Below, piece after piece: positions 52,765 to 63,995 of a stretch of DNA of 64,000 nt. Below the pieces are notes generated by a model, which did not search any database, was not told the origin of the DNA, and saw only the letters and a list, made by a program, of their open reading frames with translations. Numbering within the stretch: position 1 is the first letter of the stretch; each line of letters begins with the position of its first letter. Position numbers and translations under genes: made by a program. The DNA comes from Symsagittifera roscoffensis (Eukaryota > Xenacoelomorpha > Acoela > Convolutidae): positions 32,399,651 to 32,463,650 of the forward strand of contig NC_087062.1 in NCBI RefSeq assembly GCF_963678635.1, in the 5' to 3' direction.

Positions 52765-54850
52765 GGAGGGTCGCTAGAAGGTTTAAGACACTCCGGAGGG
52801 TTACCTCGGAGGGTACCTCAATCACTCAAGTTACTTAGGAGGGTATCTTAATCACCCAAGTTACTTCGGAGGGTCCCCTTAAATTTACTAAGGAGGGTCA
52901 ATAAGATGCTTAATACGCTCCGGAGGGTCACTTCGGAGGGTACCTTCAAAATTTTCAAATTTTCTGATCTCACTTGGAAGGTTCTCCTACTAGCTTCAAA
53001 AAGCGTCAAAATAAGCTAAGGGTTCTAGGGGGAGCTGTTTCAACTTCTTAGGGTGATCTCGTGGAAATTTTCCACTAAGGAGGGTTGCTAAAGGGTTTAG
53101 CTGACTCCGGAGGGTCACTTCGGAGGGTTCCCCCTAAAATCAAGAAAAAGGGTTAAATCACCGCAGTAAAGCCTCTGAAAGCGGTCTACCTGACTTAAGA
53201 CTAGGTTGGCTGACACGGTCAACCTTCCCAGTTGAATAAAAAGATGTTTTGATAAAATTTTCTGCCGCTCGGAGGGTTGCCCGTTACTTGGACCCTCCGA
53301 ACCAACAAATTCTAAAAAATTTTTCTTTTCCGAAATAATCAACCCAAAAACGGTTGCGATTCGGAAAATTGGTCAAAAACGTCGACTTATGGTACCAAAA
53401 TTATCCCGATCGGATAACTAGTCTTTGAGAAATCGCCAAAAACGCGTTCGTCAAAATGGCCTTTTTCACCACCTGTGTAGGATCTGAAAGACTTTTTTCG
53501 CAATTCCGGTCGAAAGTGCCTAAAAATACTTGAAATGAGCGTAGTAGCCCTGTACGGCACTGGAATAATGCAAAAAACCGGACCAAAATTGGTTTAGAAA
53601 CAAAAATTTGGCCAAAAACTATCAAATTTGGACCCTCCGATTCCTTCCTTTTCCAAACCTTAAGTCGTTAGCTCTATCCACGGAGCTACTCGGAGGGTTA
53701 TCCAAAAATTTCTCTAGTAACCGAGCACGTTATGCTAGCACGCTCCTAACGCAAAAAATTTTATTGCTCTAACTCTAAAAACTCAAAAAATCGATCCCCA
53801 AAACAGATTGACAAAATACAGAAAATTATCAAAATTTTGGTCGAAAAATTCTCGTTTTCCTAACTTCTACTGAATCTTTGCTCACGCGGTTTCTTTAATA
53901 AAGGGGATCGAACTACGTGGCTACTCTCTATATAAAAGCTTTTTGCCTGTCGGAAAAGCTCGGATATCCGAAAATTTGGGGGTCTACAGTTTGGTCGAAA
54001 ATTGGTAATTTTCGACAAAAAATGGGTGTTTCTTGGGTCTAAATAGGAGATAAGTAATATATAGTAAGGACAATAATCTATAAATAGTCGTTAATAAATA
54101 GTACTATACCCTCCTTTGCACCAAAATATTCGAATTAAGACCCTTAACTCGGAAATTTGTAATCGATGGAGGGTACAATCGGACCGCGCCAATCGTGCCC
54201 CCCACCACTTAAGTTTTAAGGAAATAGTACCCGAACGATACTAAAATTGCTTCAACGATACCCAACAGTCGTTGCGGATGTTGTCCTTGATGTCCCTGTT
54301 GAGTGTGGAACACGTTGATCAGCCTGCCACTCTACCCTCCGGTCACCGGCAAAATCACCATTAACGTGCTTAAACACTCAAATTACACTCGAGGGAGGGT
54401 ACCCAACCCTTCACCAAAACACACAATCTCTCTATCAGAAACGATATAAATCAATCTGAAACAACAACAAATAGGAAGGTCAGATCACATCTCGTCCGGA
54501 AATAACATATAAACTGTCACTTTATGTTTTTTTACTGTTTTTGGTCTTTTTTGGATTTTTTACTGTTTTTTGTACTTTTTTTTTTTTGTTTTTAAATAAT
54601 TATTTTTGGCTTTTTTTTGGTTATACACTATTTTTTGTTTGGTTTTACGCTTTCTCTTTAATTGTTTTTGGTCCTGGGACCTCAGGACAAGCGGGCTCTA
54701 GATTTCCCACCTAACCCTCCGACCCCCGGAATTTTCGGTGTTAACTAAGTTAAAAAGCTAAATCGTACTAGACGGAGGGGTACGCACCTTCCCCCTAGTA
54801 CGAAAACGGTCATTAAGGCCTCTAACTCGGGCATACGCCCGGAGCGGAGG
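52765..54850 (+). promoter_or_regulatory. Array of GGAGGGT motifs in the leader
   Basis: GGAGGGT, often as TCGGAGGGTNAC or CCGGAGGGT, occurs about a dozen times between 52765 and 53276, and about nine more times in either orientation up to 54850 (examples at 52795, 52808, 52838, 52868, 52892, 52922, 52935, 53079, 53109, 53122, 53271, 54845). The spacing is irregular (13-40 bases in the dense part), so this is not a simple tandem repeat. The motif persists in the leader of the old relative (57871, 58305, 58446, 59424). It looks like a cluster of protein-binding sites, compare the insulator array in the leader of Drosophila gypsy. Confidence 0.6.
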
Positions 54851-54900
54851 GTACGTCGCTGAAACGCTTGCTGATCATGATGGTTTCATGCCTTTAACAG

Positions 54901-54918
54901 GCCCACCCAGGAGCGCCA
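54901..54918 (-). promoter_or_regulatory. Primer-binding site, tRNA-Asn-like
   Basis: On the minus strand TGGCGCTCCTGGGTGGGC begins 12 bases after the 5' LTR. It matches the complement of the 3' end of animal tRNA-Asn (TGGCGTCCCTGGGTGGGC, from general knowledge) with two differences. The same site is kept in the old relative at 59481-59496 (gcccacccagtagcgc). Confidence 0.6.
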
Positions 54919-54930
54919 TAAAAACGTCTA

Positions 54931-55816
54931 TGTAACATTCGCCCAAATATCACACAGCGACGGAGCGTAGAAAAAGTACCTATTGACGACTGGCAGGCGT
55001 CAGTTACCTTAATTCCACTCGTTTTTCACCGTCTCGACCTTGCCAGTTGATTTTCTGGTCTGTCTAGGGCAAAGTAAAAAGTTACTATTTTTAGGCCATC
55101 AGTCAAACGACTTTTGATCAGCTTTCGTTTGCATGCGAACACAACCACATAGCTGAGTCTCGGATCCTCAGACTACGTGATTGTCATTAAAAACACGGCT
55201 CGAACCACCTATTTCTATATGTTTTTGTGTGACAGTTTTATATTAAATCCATTGGAGATGGATTGACCTTTTCCTTTCTCTATCTACTCATGCTCTGAAA
55301 TATTAAATAATAACGGTGTTTAATTCAGATCTAGGACATTACAGCAACTGTTATGGCTAGTTTACCCAGTCCCTTCACATATAACAGTCTCTGGGGGACC
55401 AAGCCTCCGCTCCCGTGATTTTCTTGAGATAACACTCTTATCTCCTATATTTCGTGTCCCGGGAGGGTTCCGTGGTATTTCTCTTCCCCCCACTGAAGCC
55501 TCCGTCTCCACAAATATCCGTCACTAAGGTCCTTATCGTGTGTTATTGCCACGATAAGAGGCTTCGTAATTTTCTCGTCTCGGATACAACCGTTCGTCAC
55601 AAAATATGGCGTCGTTCTGATTTTTCTCTATTTTATTCAAAATGGCCGTCTTTTTTCTATTTCTCAGAAATGTTCTCCTTCAAATCGAAATTTTAAAAAT
55701 AAAAATTCCAGAACATTCTGACCCTCCGTCGCAACACTTTTCTGTTCGTAAGGACTTTAGTCACTTTTTTTTCCGTCGCGGGAAGGTTATACTGTGTCAT
55801 CCGGCGGAATGGCACA
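54931..55816 (-). repeat. LTR (5' LTR in element sense)
   Basis: An 886-bp copy matching 31380-32265 with one visible difference (55754). In element sense it begins TGTGCCATTCC and ends GAATGTTACA. It would carry the promoter of the element; I did not identify a convincing TATA box. Confidence 0.95.
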
Positions 55817-57685
55817 AAATTGAAGGTTTTGTATCAAAACAGGCGAAATGAAGCTGTCGCGTACCAAAATCACAAGAAAATCTACAAGAAGCTGTGTCAA
55901 CAAAAGAAGTCTAGGTACTTAAAGAACAGAGAAGATAACATTATCGCAGTAGCAGAAACTGACAGACAACAATTCTGGAATATTTTAAAATCCAAGCCAA
56001 AAGTAGCTGAGACAAGTGCAATTACGATGCCGGTATGGGAAAACCACTTTACAGATGTTTATTAAGGAGACACATCGCTAGTGCCGGTAAATAGTTTCTC
56101 CAATCTTGGGAATCACGACTATGCCTTCACAAACTGGGAATGCGACATCAACCTAAACAAAGACATAGAACTCTCTGAAGTAACATATCATACAAGTAAG
56201 GCACCAAATGGCAAGGCGGCAGGCACCGACGGTATAACGGCAGAAGCCTTAAAAACATCTTTTGGGGTTACGTTTTATCTCTTACTTGCACTTTTCCAGA
56301 CGTGTTTCAAGTTTTCAGTCCTACCCGAGAGTTGGAAGACAGCGTTGGTGAAACCTCTTTACAAGCAAAAAGGAGAAAAAAGGGATCCAAACAACTATCG
56401 TGCCATCAGTCTATTACCTGCTCTATATAAGATCTTTACTGGGATTCTTTACACACGATTAATTGGCTGGATTGAAGAAAATTCTATATTACCAGAAACG
56501 CAGTTTGGGTTAAGAAAAGGTAGATCGACAGTTTCAGCTGTTAACGACCTCAAAAACAGTATACAAGACGATTTAGTCAATCACGGAAAGTGCTATGCTT
56601 GTTTTGTTGACTATCAGAAAGCATTCGACTCGGTGGACCGCAACCTTCTCATCGCAAAGTTACAAAAACTGGGTCTCCGGGGACGTATTTTAGGCATCTT
56701 ACACGCAATATGCCAGAATAATTTGTTACAGGTAGTTGACGGAAGTTTTGTGTCAGGAAAAATTGTTCAAAACGTCGGCGTAGCTCAAGGGGACAAGCTA
56801 TCTCCATTACTTTTCTCTCTTTTCATTGCTGACTTATCCAAAATTTTGCAAGAAACTGGTTGCCATGTGTTGTTTTACGCCGACGATCTTGTTTTTTCTC
56901 ACCGCAATCTGAAAAACGTTAAGGAAGCCCTGGATAGACTTGCCAATTACTGCCATACCAACAAGCTCACTGTCAATATTGACAAGACGAAAGCCTTGAA
57001 GTTCAGGAAAGGAGGCAAAATCATGCCAGAGGACGCCCTGTTCTATAGAGGAATTGCTATAGAGTACACGAATACCTTCTGCTACCTGGGAGTCAACCTA
57101 ACACCAAAACTAGCCTGCACAGAACACCTCAATGTGTTGATAAACAAAACTAAATCAACCGTGTTTGGACTACAACAGAAAGTAAACCTTCAGAAAGTGT
57201 GCTTTAACTCGGCCCAGAGACTTCTGGAGCAAGTTGTTCTCCCAGCAGGAACATATGGCCTGAATACATTCCTACAGATCGACACAGATAAGTTGGACGA
57301 CCATTATAACAGAATTTGTGGAATTTTCTGGAAGAAATGGGCTGGAATCTCTGTTTTCAGCTCCACGAGACTCCTTCTTGAGAACCTATACTTCAACGAT
57401 TACCTTGGCCTGAGGCAGGCAAACACGCGACATAGACGTATCTTTGTGCTATACTACACCTCGGGATGTCATAATATTATATGCACTAAAATTGGCTGTT
57501 GTAAACGCGAAATACATGATATTGTACAGGAAAAAGGGTTTACAGCGTATATGGACTGTGTCTGCCGACTTTGTAAGCTCCAGATCGTTGATGAGGATCA
57601 CATACGACACTGCATCTCCTTTCCAGAAAGCCAGGATCTACCTGGAAGACTCATCAATATCAGGTTGCCGCCCAAGCAACTGTGA
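55817..57685 (+). pseudogene. ORF2 reverse transcriptase part of the second non-LTR element
   Basis: Continues the ORF2 frame interrupted at 31379. One in-frame TAA at 56063-56065 separates the linker (SRYLKNREDNIIAVAETD) from the RT; both sides are in the same frame. RT blocks: NGKAAGTDGITAEALK, DPNNYRAISLLPALYKIF, TQFGLRKGRSTVSAV, CFVDYQKAFDSVDRNLL, GVAQGDKLSPLLFSLFIADL and FYADDLVF (the catalytic box), then LTVNIDKTKALKFRKGG and FCYLGVNLTPKL. Near the C terminus CRLCKLQIVDEDHIRHC is a Cys/His zinc-binding motif. The frame runs uninterrupted from 56066 to the TGA at 57683-57685. Apart from the single stop it looks functional. Confidence 0.88.
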
Positions 57686-57807
57686 CATCGTGCTTCTACG
57701 TGCCAAGACTCTTGACTTGACTCACTCTTAACACATTCCATGAGCACTTTAATTATACTTTTCATATTTGTCTTTGTAAGACGTACAATTTACCAATTTA
57801 CTTTACC
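57686..57807 (+). other. 3' UTR of the second non-LTR element
   Basis: About 120 bp between the ORF2 stop and the 3' target duplication. It ends acaatttaccaatttacttt, a short octamer-like repeat rather than poly(A). Confidence 0.6.
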
Positions 57808-58268
57808 ATGTTTTTCTCTGTTGTCCTTTGCTGCGTCTGGAACACTTCTGTCGGCTGGCCACTTTGCCCTCCAGTCAACGGCAAAATTATCATTAATGTG
57901 TTTATTTAAATACTCAAACAACACTCAAGGAAGGGTACCTAATCAAAAACCAGTACACTTGACCTTTTGATCAGAAAGGATATTAATCAATCTGAAATAA
58001 CAATAAAGAAGAAAGTCGGATCACATCTCGTCCGGAAACAAGATTTAAACTGTCATTTTCTGTTTTTTTATGCTTTGGGTCTTTTCGGATTTTTTTTTAC
58101 TAGTCATGGTACTTTTTCGTTGTAAAATATTTTTGTTTTTGGCTTTTGCTTAGTTATACTACATTTTTATTTGGTTTTCCGCTTTCTCTTTAATTGTTTT
58201 TGGTCCCATGGCCTTGGGGTAGGCGGGCTCATGACTACCCACCAAACCCTCTGACCCTCGAAATTTTC

Positions 58269-58496
58269 GGTCTTAACTAAGTGAAAAAACTAAATCGTAC
58301 CAGACGGAGGGTCCCTACATTCCGCAAATAATACAATGCAGAAGATTAAGGCATCTAACTTGTGCCAGTCAAATTTCCAAACATGACCGACTGGCACAAG
58401 TTAGAGGCCTTAATGTCCTGCATTGTATTAGGCGGAAAGTACTGACCCTCCGTCTGCTACGAATTAGTTTTTTAACTTAGTTAAGACCAAAAATTT
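58269..58496. repeat. Inverted repeat with arms of about 100 bp
   Basis: 58269-58370 (ggtcttaactaagtgaaaaa through ttgtgccagtc) is repeated in reverse complement at 58389-58496 (gactggcacaagttag through ttaagaccaaaaattt), with about 18 bases between the arms and several mismatches. The left arm is old Ty3 leader; the right arm is an inverted copy of it. It could form a large hairpin. Confidence 0.85.
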
Positions 58497-59402
58497 GCCC
58501 AATGGTCCAAACAGAAAACTTGTGTCTTGAGTTAAAACTCATTTTCTTCATCTTCTTGAGCAACGTTTAGTCTTGATTTTGGGGTGAAATGCAATTTTTC
58601 AAAATTTCGAATTGAGCATGTCATGCTCAAGTTTCTCGCGACAACTGAAATTACGAGAAAATAAGATCAAAAGAATTGAACTACAAACGCTGGAAAGTAG
58701 TCCAAAAATAGGAGCATGAAATTGCTATTCGCAATTTTGCCATATAAATCGAACGAGTGTAGAGCTGTCTCATTCTTAGAGAAAGAACAAGTCGTGACGG
58801 GAAGAAACAAAAAAAATCGAGTGGACCAAAGTGAACCTTCGGTGGAAAGGTGGACAGCTGAAGCTGCCCAATGGTCCAAACAGAAAACTTGTGTCTTGAG
58901 TTAAAACTTATTCACTTCAAACTTCTTGAGTTACACTTGAGTACCAGATTAATTCTAGAGGTGCTTATTAATTTAGTTACTCCATTCTAGAGGTCGTGTC
59001 GGTATGTAAGTACCCAATTTAAATTTCTTGAGTGTGTTTAACATTATTATGTTGAGTAAGGGAGAGTTTTATGTTGATGCATCTGAAAAAGATCAAAGGT
59101 CCACTGTCTAATAAGAAAGTAACCGTATACATAAAGTTCCGGCCCTTTTTTTAACGGCGTTCGTTTGTTTTGGTTATTTTGTGACCTACGCATGGGGGTG
59201 TTCTTACTTCTATAGTGGGGGTATTTTGGTTGTAGCCTTTAAGACGTAACGCGGCTTGTAGTCTCATGTCGCAAGTGAACCGAAATGGCTCCGACCGTTT
59301 GAGGTAGAAAAATACAAGAGATAGTGTCTCTGACTCTTGAGCCAATGATTATAGGGCCTACTTTTCCTTAACCTCATCTGTGACTTAAGTAGGCGACTGT
59401 TA
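58366..59402. other. About 1.04-kb insertion in the old element's leader
   Basis: Absent from the young leader, where the flanks are joined as ctctaactcgggcatacg. The insertion begins TTGTGCC after taac and ends GTTACA before actcggg, so act or aact is duplicated. It includes the right arm of the inverted repeat and a direct repeat of about 43 bp (gcccaatggtccaaacagaa, 58497-58539 and 58866-58908). No protein is recognisable. The termini resemble those of the giant element's LTR (TGTGCC...GTTACA), but the interior does not. Confidence 0.55.
58497..58935. repeat. Direct repeat 369 bp apart
   Basis: gcccaatggtccaaacagaa and the following 23 bases are identical at 58497-58539 and 58866-58908; weaker similarity continues (cttcttgagYWac). 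The 326 bases between have no recognised content. Confidence 0.85.
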
Positions 59403-59496
59403 CAACTCGGGCATACGCCCGGGGCAGAGGGTTGGTCGCTGAAACGTTTGCTGGTTGTGATGGTCTATTGCCTTTAAGAGGCCCACCCAGTAGCGC

Positions 59497-60371
59497 TTTA
59501 ACATTCGCACAGACACAGACCTTACACAGTGACGGAGCGTAGAAAAAGTATCTATTGACGACTGGTTGACGTCATTTACGTTTATCCTACTCGTTTTCAA
59601 CCGTCTTGACCTAGCTCGTTATTTTTATGGTCTGTTAAGAGCTAGAGCTAATTAATATGTTACCAATTTTAGGCAATCAGCCAAACGACTTCTGATCAGC
59701 TTTCGTTTATATGCAAACAAATCAAATAGTTGGGACTCGGATCCCCAAACAAAGTAATTACTATTAAAAATACGACTAGAAGACCACAATTAAGTTATTT
59801 TTCACTGACAGTTAACTAGTAAACCCATTAGGGATGGATTTATTTTTTCCTCAACTCTAAGTGCTTATGCTCTGAAATACTAATTGATATTGCACTTAAT
59901 TAAATACGTTCAGGGCATTACAGTAGTGTCTTGTAAAATTCATTATTGACAGTGTTTTTCAAAGTTTTCTCGGCACCGGGCCTCCAGTTCCGTACTTTTC
60001 CTGAGAAAACGTCGTTATCTCTCTGATTTCGTTGCACATGAGGGTTCGTATCCGTGCCGATTGTCCCACCGGACTTTCCGTTTATACGATCTGCTTCAGA
60101 TCAGCACCTTATTGTGTCTTGATGTAACGATAAGACGACTTGCTTCTCTTCTGCTTTCCAATTAAATTTTCGTCTTGTAATCCAGTTGTTCTTTTGTTTC
60201 GTCTATTTTTGGTCAAAAACGGCCATTTTTGTATTTCTCAGAAGTATTCCCGTCCAAATCGAAATTTTGAAAACTTTTGAGTTCTAGAACAATCGGAGCA
60301 TCCTTTTAACTATAATTTTGTTAATAACACCTTTACCGATCTTTTTGGCGTGCGTCCGGGGGAATGGCACA
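59497..60371 (-). repeat. LTR of the old giant-type element
   Basis: About 875 bp aligned end to end with the young LTR: ttaacattcgcac at the left, then gacggagcgtagaaaaagta, ccaaacgacttYtgatcagc, atgctctgaaata and ggaatggcaca at the right. It is much diverged. The primer-binding site (59481-59496) directly abuts the left end, without the 12-base spacer seen in the young element. Confidence 0.85.
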
Positions 60372-60719
60372 TACTCTGTGGCTAGGAAAGGTAATGATGT
60401 ACCCACTCTTCTCGAGTGAGCGTACCCAAAACCTATCAGGTCGCAACAAAATGATATGTGTTCTACGCAGGGCAAAAACACTCAGTCAGATTTCAATAAG
60501 TTAAAATACTCATTTAAAGGCCTGCATAAATAAGTAGTAACAAACTAAACTCTTCATTGTAATTCAACAACTTTAAATAGCAAATATCAACAATTTCAAC
60601 ATCTGGTCTGACCAGATTCTAATCAAAACAAAAAGTTGGAAACGAAGTTTAGTTGGCTTGGTTAAGTTTTCGCGCACTAAGACATTTAATTTTTTCATCT
60701 CTCCCCACTTCTGTCTTCG

Positions 60720-63700
60720 TCTCGTCTTCAACAACTCTCATTCTATAGCTTCATCTTCTTTCCCGCCCATTTCGCTGTCATCTAACACCTTCTGCAGCAA
60801 TTGGAAATCATTTCTTTCTGTGCCCTAACTTTCTTATTCCAACAGTCTCTGATTACAGCAGGGCAGGAGATCCATGTTCACTTTCTGCTCCCGGTTCCGG
60901 CAGAAACTGTTATGTAAGCAGAGGCTTACGTTCGCTCCAGGTCAGCTTGTAAGACCTCCTTATTCTCGCTTTTGGTCCTTCTTCTTGCTTTCTTTCTATG
61001 TGTCAGTAACACTCTTTTATAGGCACCCGGTGCTATATTCAGCTGGAAGGATTGATAGGCCTCTGTGTTTCTAGAGATATGACGCTTCGCGCGTTCGTAT
61101 ATCTACATCGTCATCAGCGCACGAAACACAGGCACTAATTTCTGCCTCGCCCATATCCTTTCGATGGTCTTGGGTATCCTTAAGATTTTGCTGGTGGTCT
61201 TAAACAGGTCCAGTTTTCTGCTGAGCCTCACTTTGCTCAGCTGCTCAGGAGTCGGTACTGCCATCTCCTGCTCGTTCATTTCTGCATTAGCTTCAAGCCA
61301 ATTCACTGCTAACATGGCGCTGATCACCAATACCAACATATTTTGGGCTTCATCGGGTAGTCCCATATAGAATAGCTCTCCAGCATCCCACATCATCACC
61401 AAATTTGCTCTTTTGGGATACCAAAACGTCTGCACCAGGCAGTGACAAGGGTACTTCCCATGAGTCAACAGAACGTTTCTCCAGGTCCCATAACCAGATG
61501 ATATCAGTAGTGGCTCTATATCCATCATCATCTGATGAGTCTCGTAATTTTCGTCAATCGTGGGGAAATCGTAGGCCATCACTCCACTCGTTTTCTTCTT
61601 CTGGAAATCACTGACGTTTCAATCGCCCAATTTTACAAAGTTTTCCCGTACTATTTATTCCAAATCGTCGCTAGACTTCCCGAAGGGTTTTGTCAACCTT
61701 TAATAGGGTTTTTCATGTGTGCCGGATACTTGCTGTTACAGTATAGTGCCGAACCGTTACCACCAGGTAATTTGAGCCAACTGTCTTATGGTATCCTTCG
61801 CTATAACTGGTGGCCAGGCAGGTGCCTTTTTCGATCTAATCACTTGGTAAAATGCCCTCCGATGGTTTTGCGGGTAACTTTTTGAACTGCTTCTTCAATT
61901 TCAAGGCAACAGATTGTGAATCACTGCCAAATTGTGTAAGCTCTCATCATCACTCTCTTTTAGCTCAATATCCGCGGTGACGTCCCATATCAGACCCGCG
62001 ATCGGATTTGGGCACTACAGAGGCATCATGAGCTCCCACATCGTCACTAGGCTGGAATTCAGTGGACTGTCCCACAAACAACACTCAAAGCTCACTTGCC
62101 CTTCCAACTTTAGAACTGAGGTTTCGACCACTCGCTCCTCCAGATTCACGCCCAACTGCAGCTGTTCAGATATTATCATCCCCAATTCTTGCACTTTTTT
62201 AACCCAGAAATCGGGGATTTTTGCTTGTTCAAAGACAAAGTGAGCGTCCCCGGCCTCCTCGTCGAAGAATGGGTTATAGGCAATCCCAGGCACATCTGAC
62301 AGGTATTCGAAGGACTTCTGCTTCCCTAACGTCGCATATTCTTTTAAGCTCCAGACTCTTTCCAGTAGTTCTCTACTTGTTGGATATCTCTTGATCTCTT
62401 CTAACTTCCGGTAGCTTGCGATGTCGTTCAGCTCCTTCGCGGGGATCTTAAGTGGCATATCTTGATAGAGCTCCAACTAGGCCCTCAACAACTCTTCTTC
62501 ACGTTTCGCCCCTCTTTGTCTGGTGGCCTTCACGCAATCCTTTAACATCGGAGCGGGGATAGGATCCACCACGAACCTCACGAAGCAAAGTGCGTCCTTT
62601 CGTTTCGTCAGACTATCGCATAGTCGTACCTGGCGATCGACACTTTCAGAGCTCCCATCAGCTCCAAGTACTTCTCCCTTGCCTTAGTTTCGATGGTGTC
62701 TTCATACTCCTGTTTCTTTATCCCAACAAGGCACCACATCAGCCTCACTTGCAGATTTATCCTGACACATGGGTTGGCGAGACACATTGTCAACGTCGAA
62801 GGCGTGTTCATATTGTCGTCGAAATATTTCTGGAGGGCCGCCCTCCATGACATATTGACAATTTGTTCCAGGCCGTCCTCGTACGCTTCCGATGACATCA
62901 CGGTGCCATATTTATCCCCCTTCAGGTGCGAACCCGTCACTAACTCCTTCAGGTATTCCTGTATAGTTTGCTTATCATGCCATGCCATCAAATGTCCTCT
63001 CGCTGATTTTCTCGCCTTCAGCATCTCTACATAGCCGCCAGCAGGATCACCCAGGTGGACTGACTCCGGCACGATGATGCGGCTATACATGTTTACGCCG
63101 AGCTGTCCCTCCAATTTCATCTTCATTATATTCTTCCGGGAGGCTTTATAATCTTTTAGCCCATCGGAACCACATTGCCTGATATTCTCCATCTCCAGTC
63201 TGGTGTCAGCCAAGGTTTTCTCGTTCTTCTCGATTTCGAAGCTGACGATATCAGTCGTAATAACAATATTGGTGGTACCTAATTTTCCTTCTCTCCGCCG
63301 CTATGCGTGGCTCCATCCCATCTGTCCGCTTTCGACAGGACGGGAACTTTTAGCCAATCACATCACCACTTCGGCTGCTTTTGACTTTAAAAGCATAGGA
63401 TTGGTCCACTGGTTGTTTAGTGTACTCATGGGCTTCCTCACCATGAGCCTAATTTTTCTCAGCCCATTTTTGGCTTTTTTCACAGGTTGTCCTTGTACAA
63501 CCGGGCTCTTCTCGGCGCTCTCTTTCGCGACTGACTCGGTCGGACCGTCAACATCAGTGGGCTCCATCAATTGCTCCAATACTTTTTCACGCATGATGGG
63601 TTGATTCATTCCCACTCTCACCACGGATTGAGTGGCCTGTCTGCGGATCACGTCGAAGATCCTTTCCACGAAAACTACTTGAGTCCACACTTCTCCAGCC

Positions 63701-63995
63701 TGTCTTTCTCTTAAATTCACTTAGATATCGTTATCACCCTTCCTCAGGCAACGTGATCAGGAATGCCACTCGCATTGATTCATCAAGCCTCTACCTTGGA
63801 GGATATTCGAAGAGCAGCTTTGGCGTGTCTCTTCTTTGATGCGCCTCCATAAAGGACATTGGTTTCACAGGTGACAAGCTAGCTGGGGGTTCTTTGTTGG
63901 GTGACATGAATTACCGAGCCGGTATCATCAAATCACCAGCTTGGTAGAAGACTCCGTCATTTATGTGAACTTCTACAGGTTCCTCCTCATGCGAC
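60720..63995 (-). pseudogene. Decayed ORF B of the old giant-type element (C-terminal part)
   Basis: Four minus-strand frames align in order with the C-terminal third of young ORF B. 61103-61582 has SSGYGTWRNVLLTHGKYPCH and VPTPEQLSKVRLSRKLDLF. 62015-62476 has LYQDMPLKIPAKELNDI. 62608-63213 has VPESVHLGDPAGGYVEMLKA. 63358-63720 has MNQPIMREKVLEQLM. Between them are frameshifts, stops and a deletion near 61610-61930. The SGNH domains would lie beyond the window. Conservation of these otherwise unknown blocks across a diverged copy shows that ORF B is a long-standing part of this family. The pattern of change was not measured for selection. Confidence 0.85.

Larger units (their letters stand above)
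51793..54900 (-). other. Long leader of the young giant element
   Basis: About 3.1 kb between the primer site and the gag ATG, with no long open frame. Two near-identical blocks of about 170 bp (52206-52380 and 52400-52560) share gggtgtgtatttgc, aatacacccaccgaggtctt and agtagctcaaggcaacc. The rest is dominated by GGAGGGT motifs (52765-54850) and T-rich tracts near 54530-54660. Confidence 0.7.
31380..55816 (-). mobile_element. Young giant Ty3/gypsy-like LTR retrotransposon, 24.4 kb
   Basis: The element is bounded by two 886-bp LTRs (31380-32265 and 54931-55816) that differ, by eye, at one base (32203 C versus 55754 A). Reading on the minus strand: 5' LTR, tRNA-Asn-like primer site, 3-kb leader rich in GGAGGGT, ORF A (gag-pol plus macro domain), ORF B (SGNH hydrolase plus unknown), 0.75-kb 3' UTR, polypurine tract and 3' LTR. 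LTR ends are TG...CA on both strands. Removing it restores an uninterrupted ORF2 reading frame through a run of six A in the host element, so the target duplication is 3-4 A residues. Both ORFs are free of stops. The size is far above the usual 5-10 kb for this superfamily. Confidence 0.95.
29776..57807 (+). mobile_element. Second non-LTR retrotransposon, split by the giant LTR element
   Basis: The element is about 3.6 kb once the nested 24.4-kb insertion (31380-55816) is set aside. It is flanked by a 14-bp direct repeat, atgtttttctctgt, at 29762-29775 and 57808-57821. The DNA on either side is continuous leader of the old Ty3-like element. It encodes an ORF1 with zinc-binding and RNA-binding regions and an ORF2 with endonuclease and reverse transcriptase, and ends with a short repeat (acaatttaccaatttac). 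It has three lesions: a one-base shift in ORF1, a 29-bp duplication in ORF2 and one in-frame TAA after the RT linker. Confidence 0.85.

Noticed and set aside
53640-53700. tRNA-like A-box (tagctccgtggatagagc on the minus strand) in the young element's leader
   Set aside because: No B box at tRNA distance and no foldable cloverleaf; the similarity is limited to one short block.
52765-54850. CRISPR-like array from the regularly recurring GGAGGGT
   Set aside because: The motif is only seven bases, spacing is irregular, both orientations occur, and the context is a eukaryotic retrotransposon leader.
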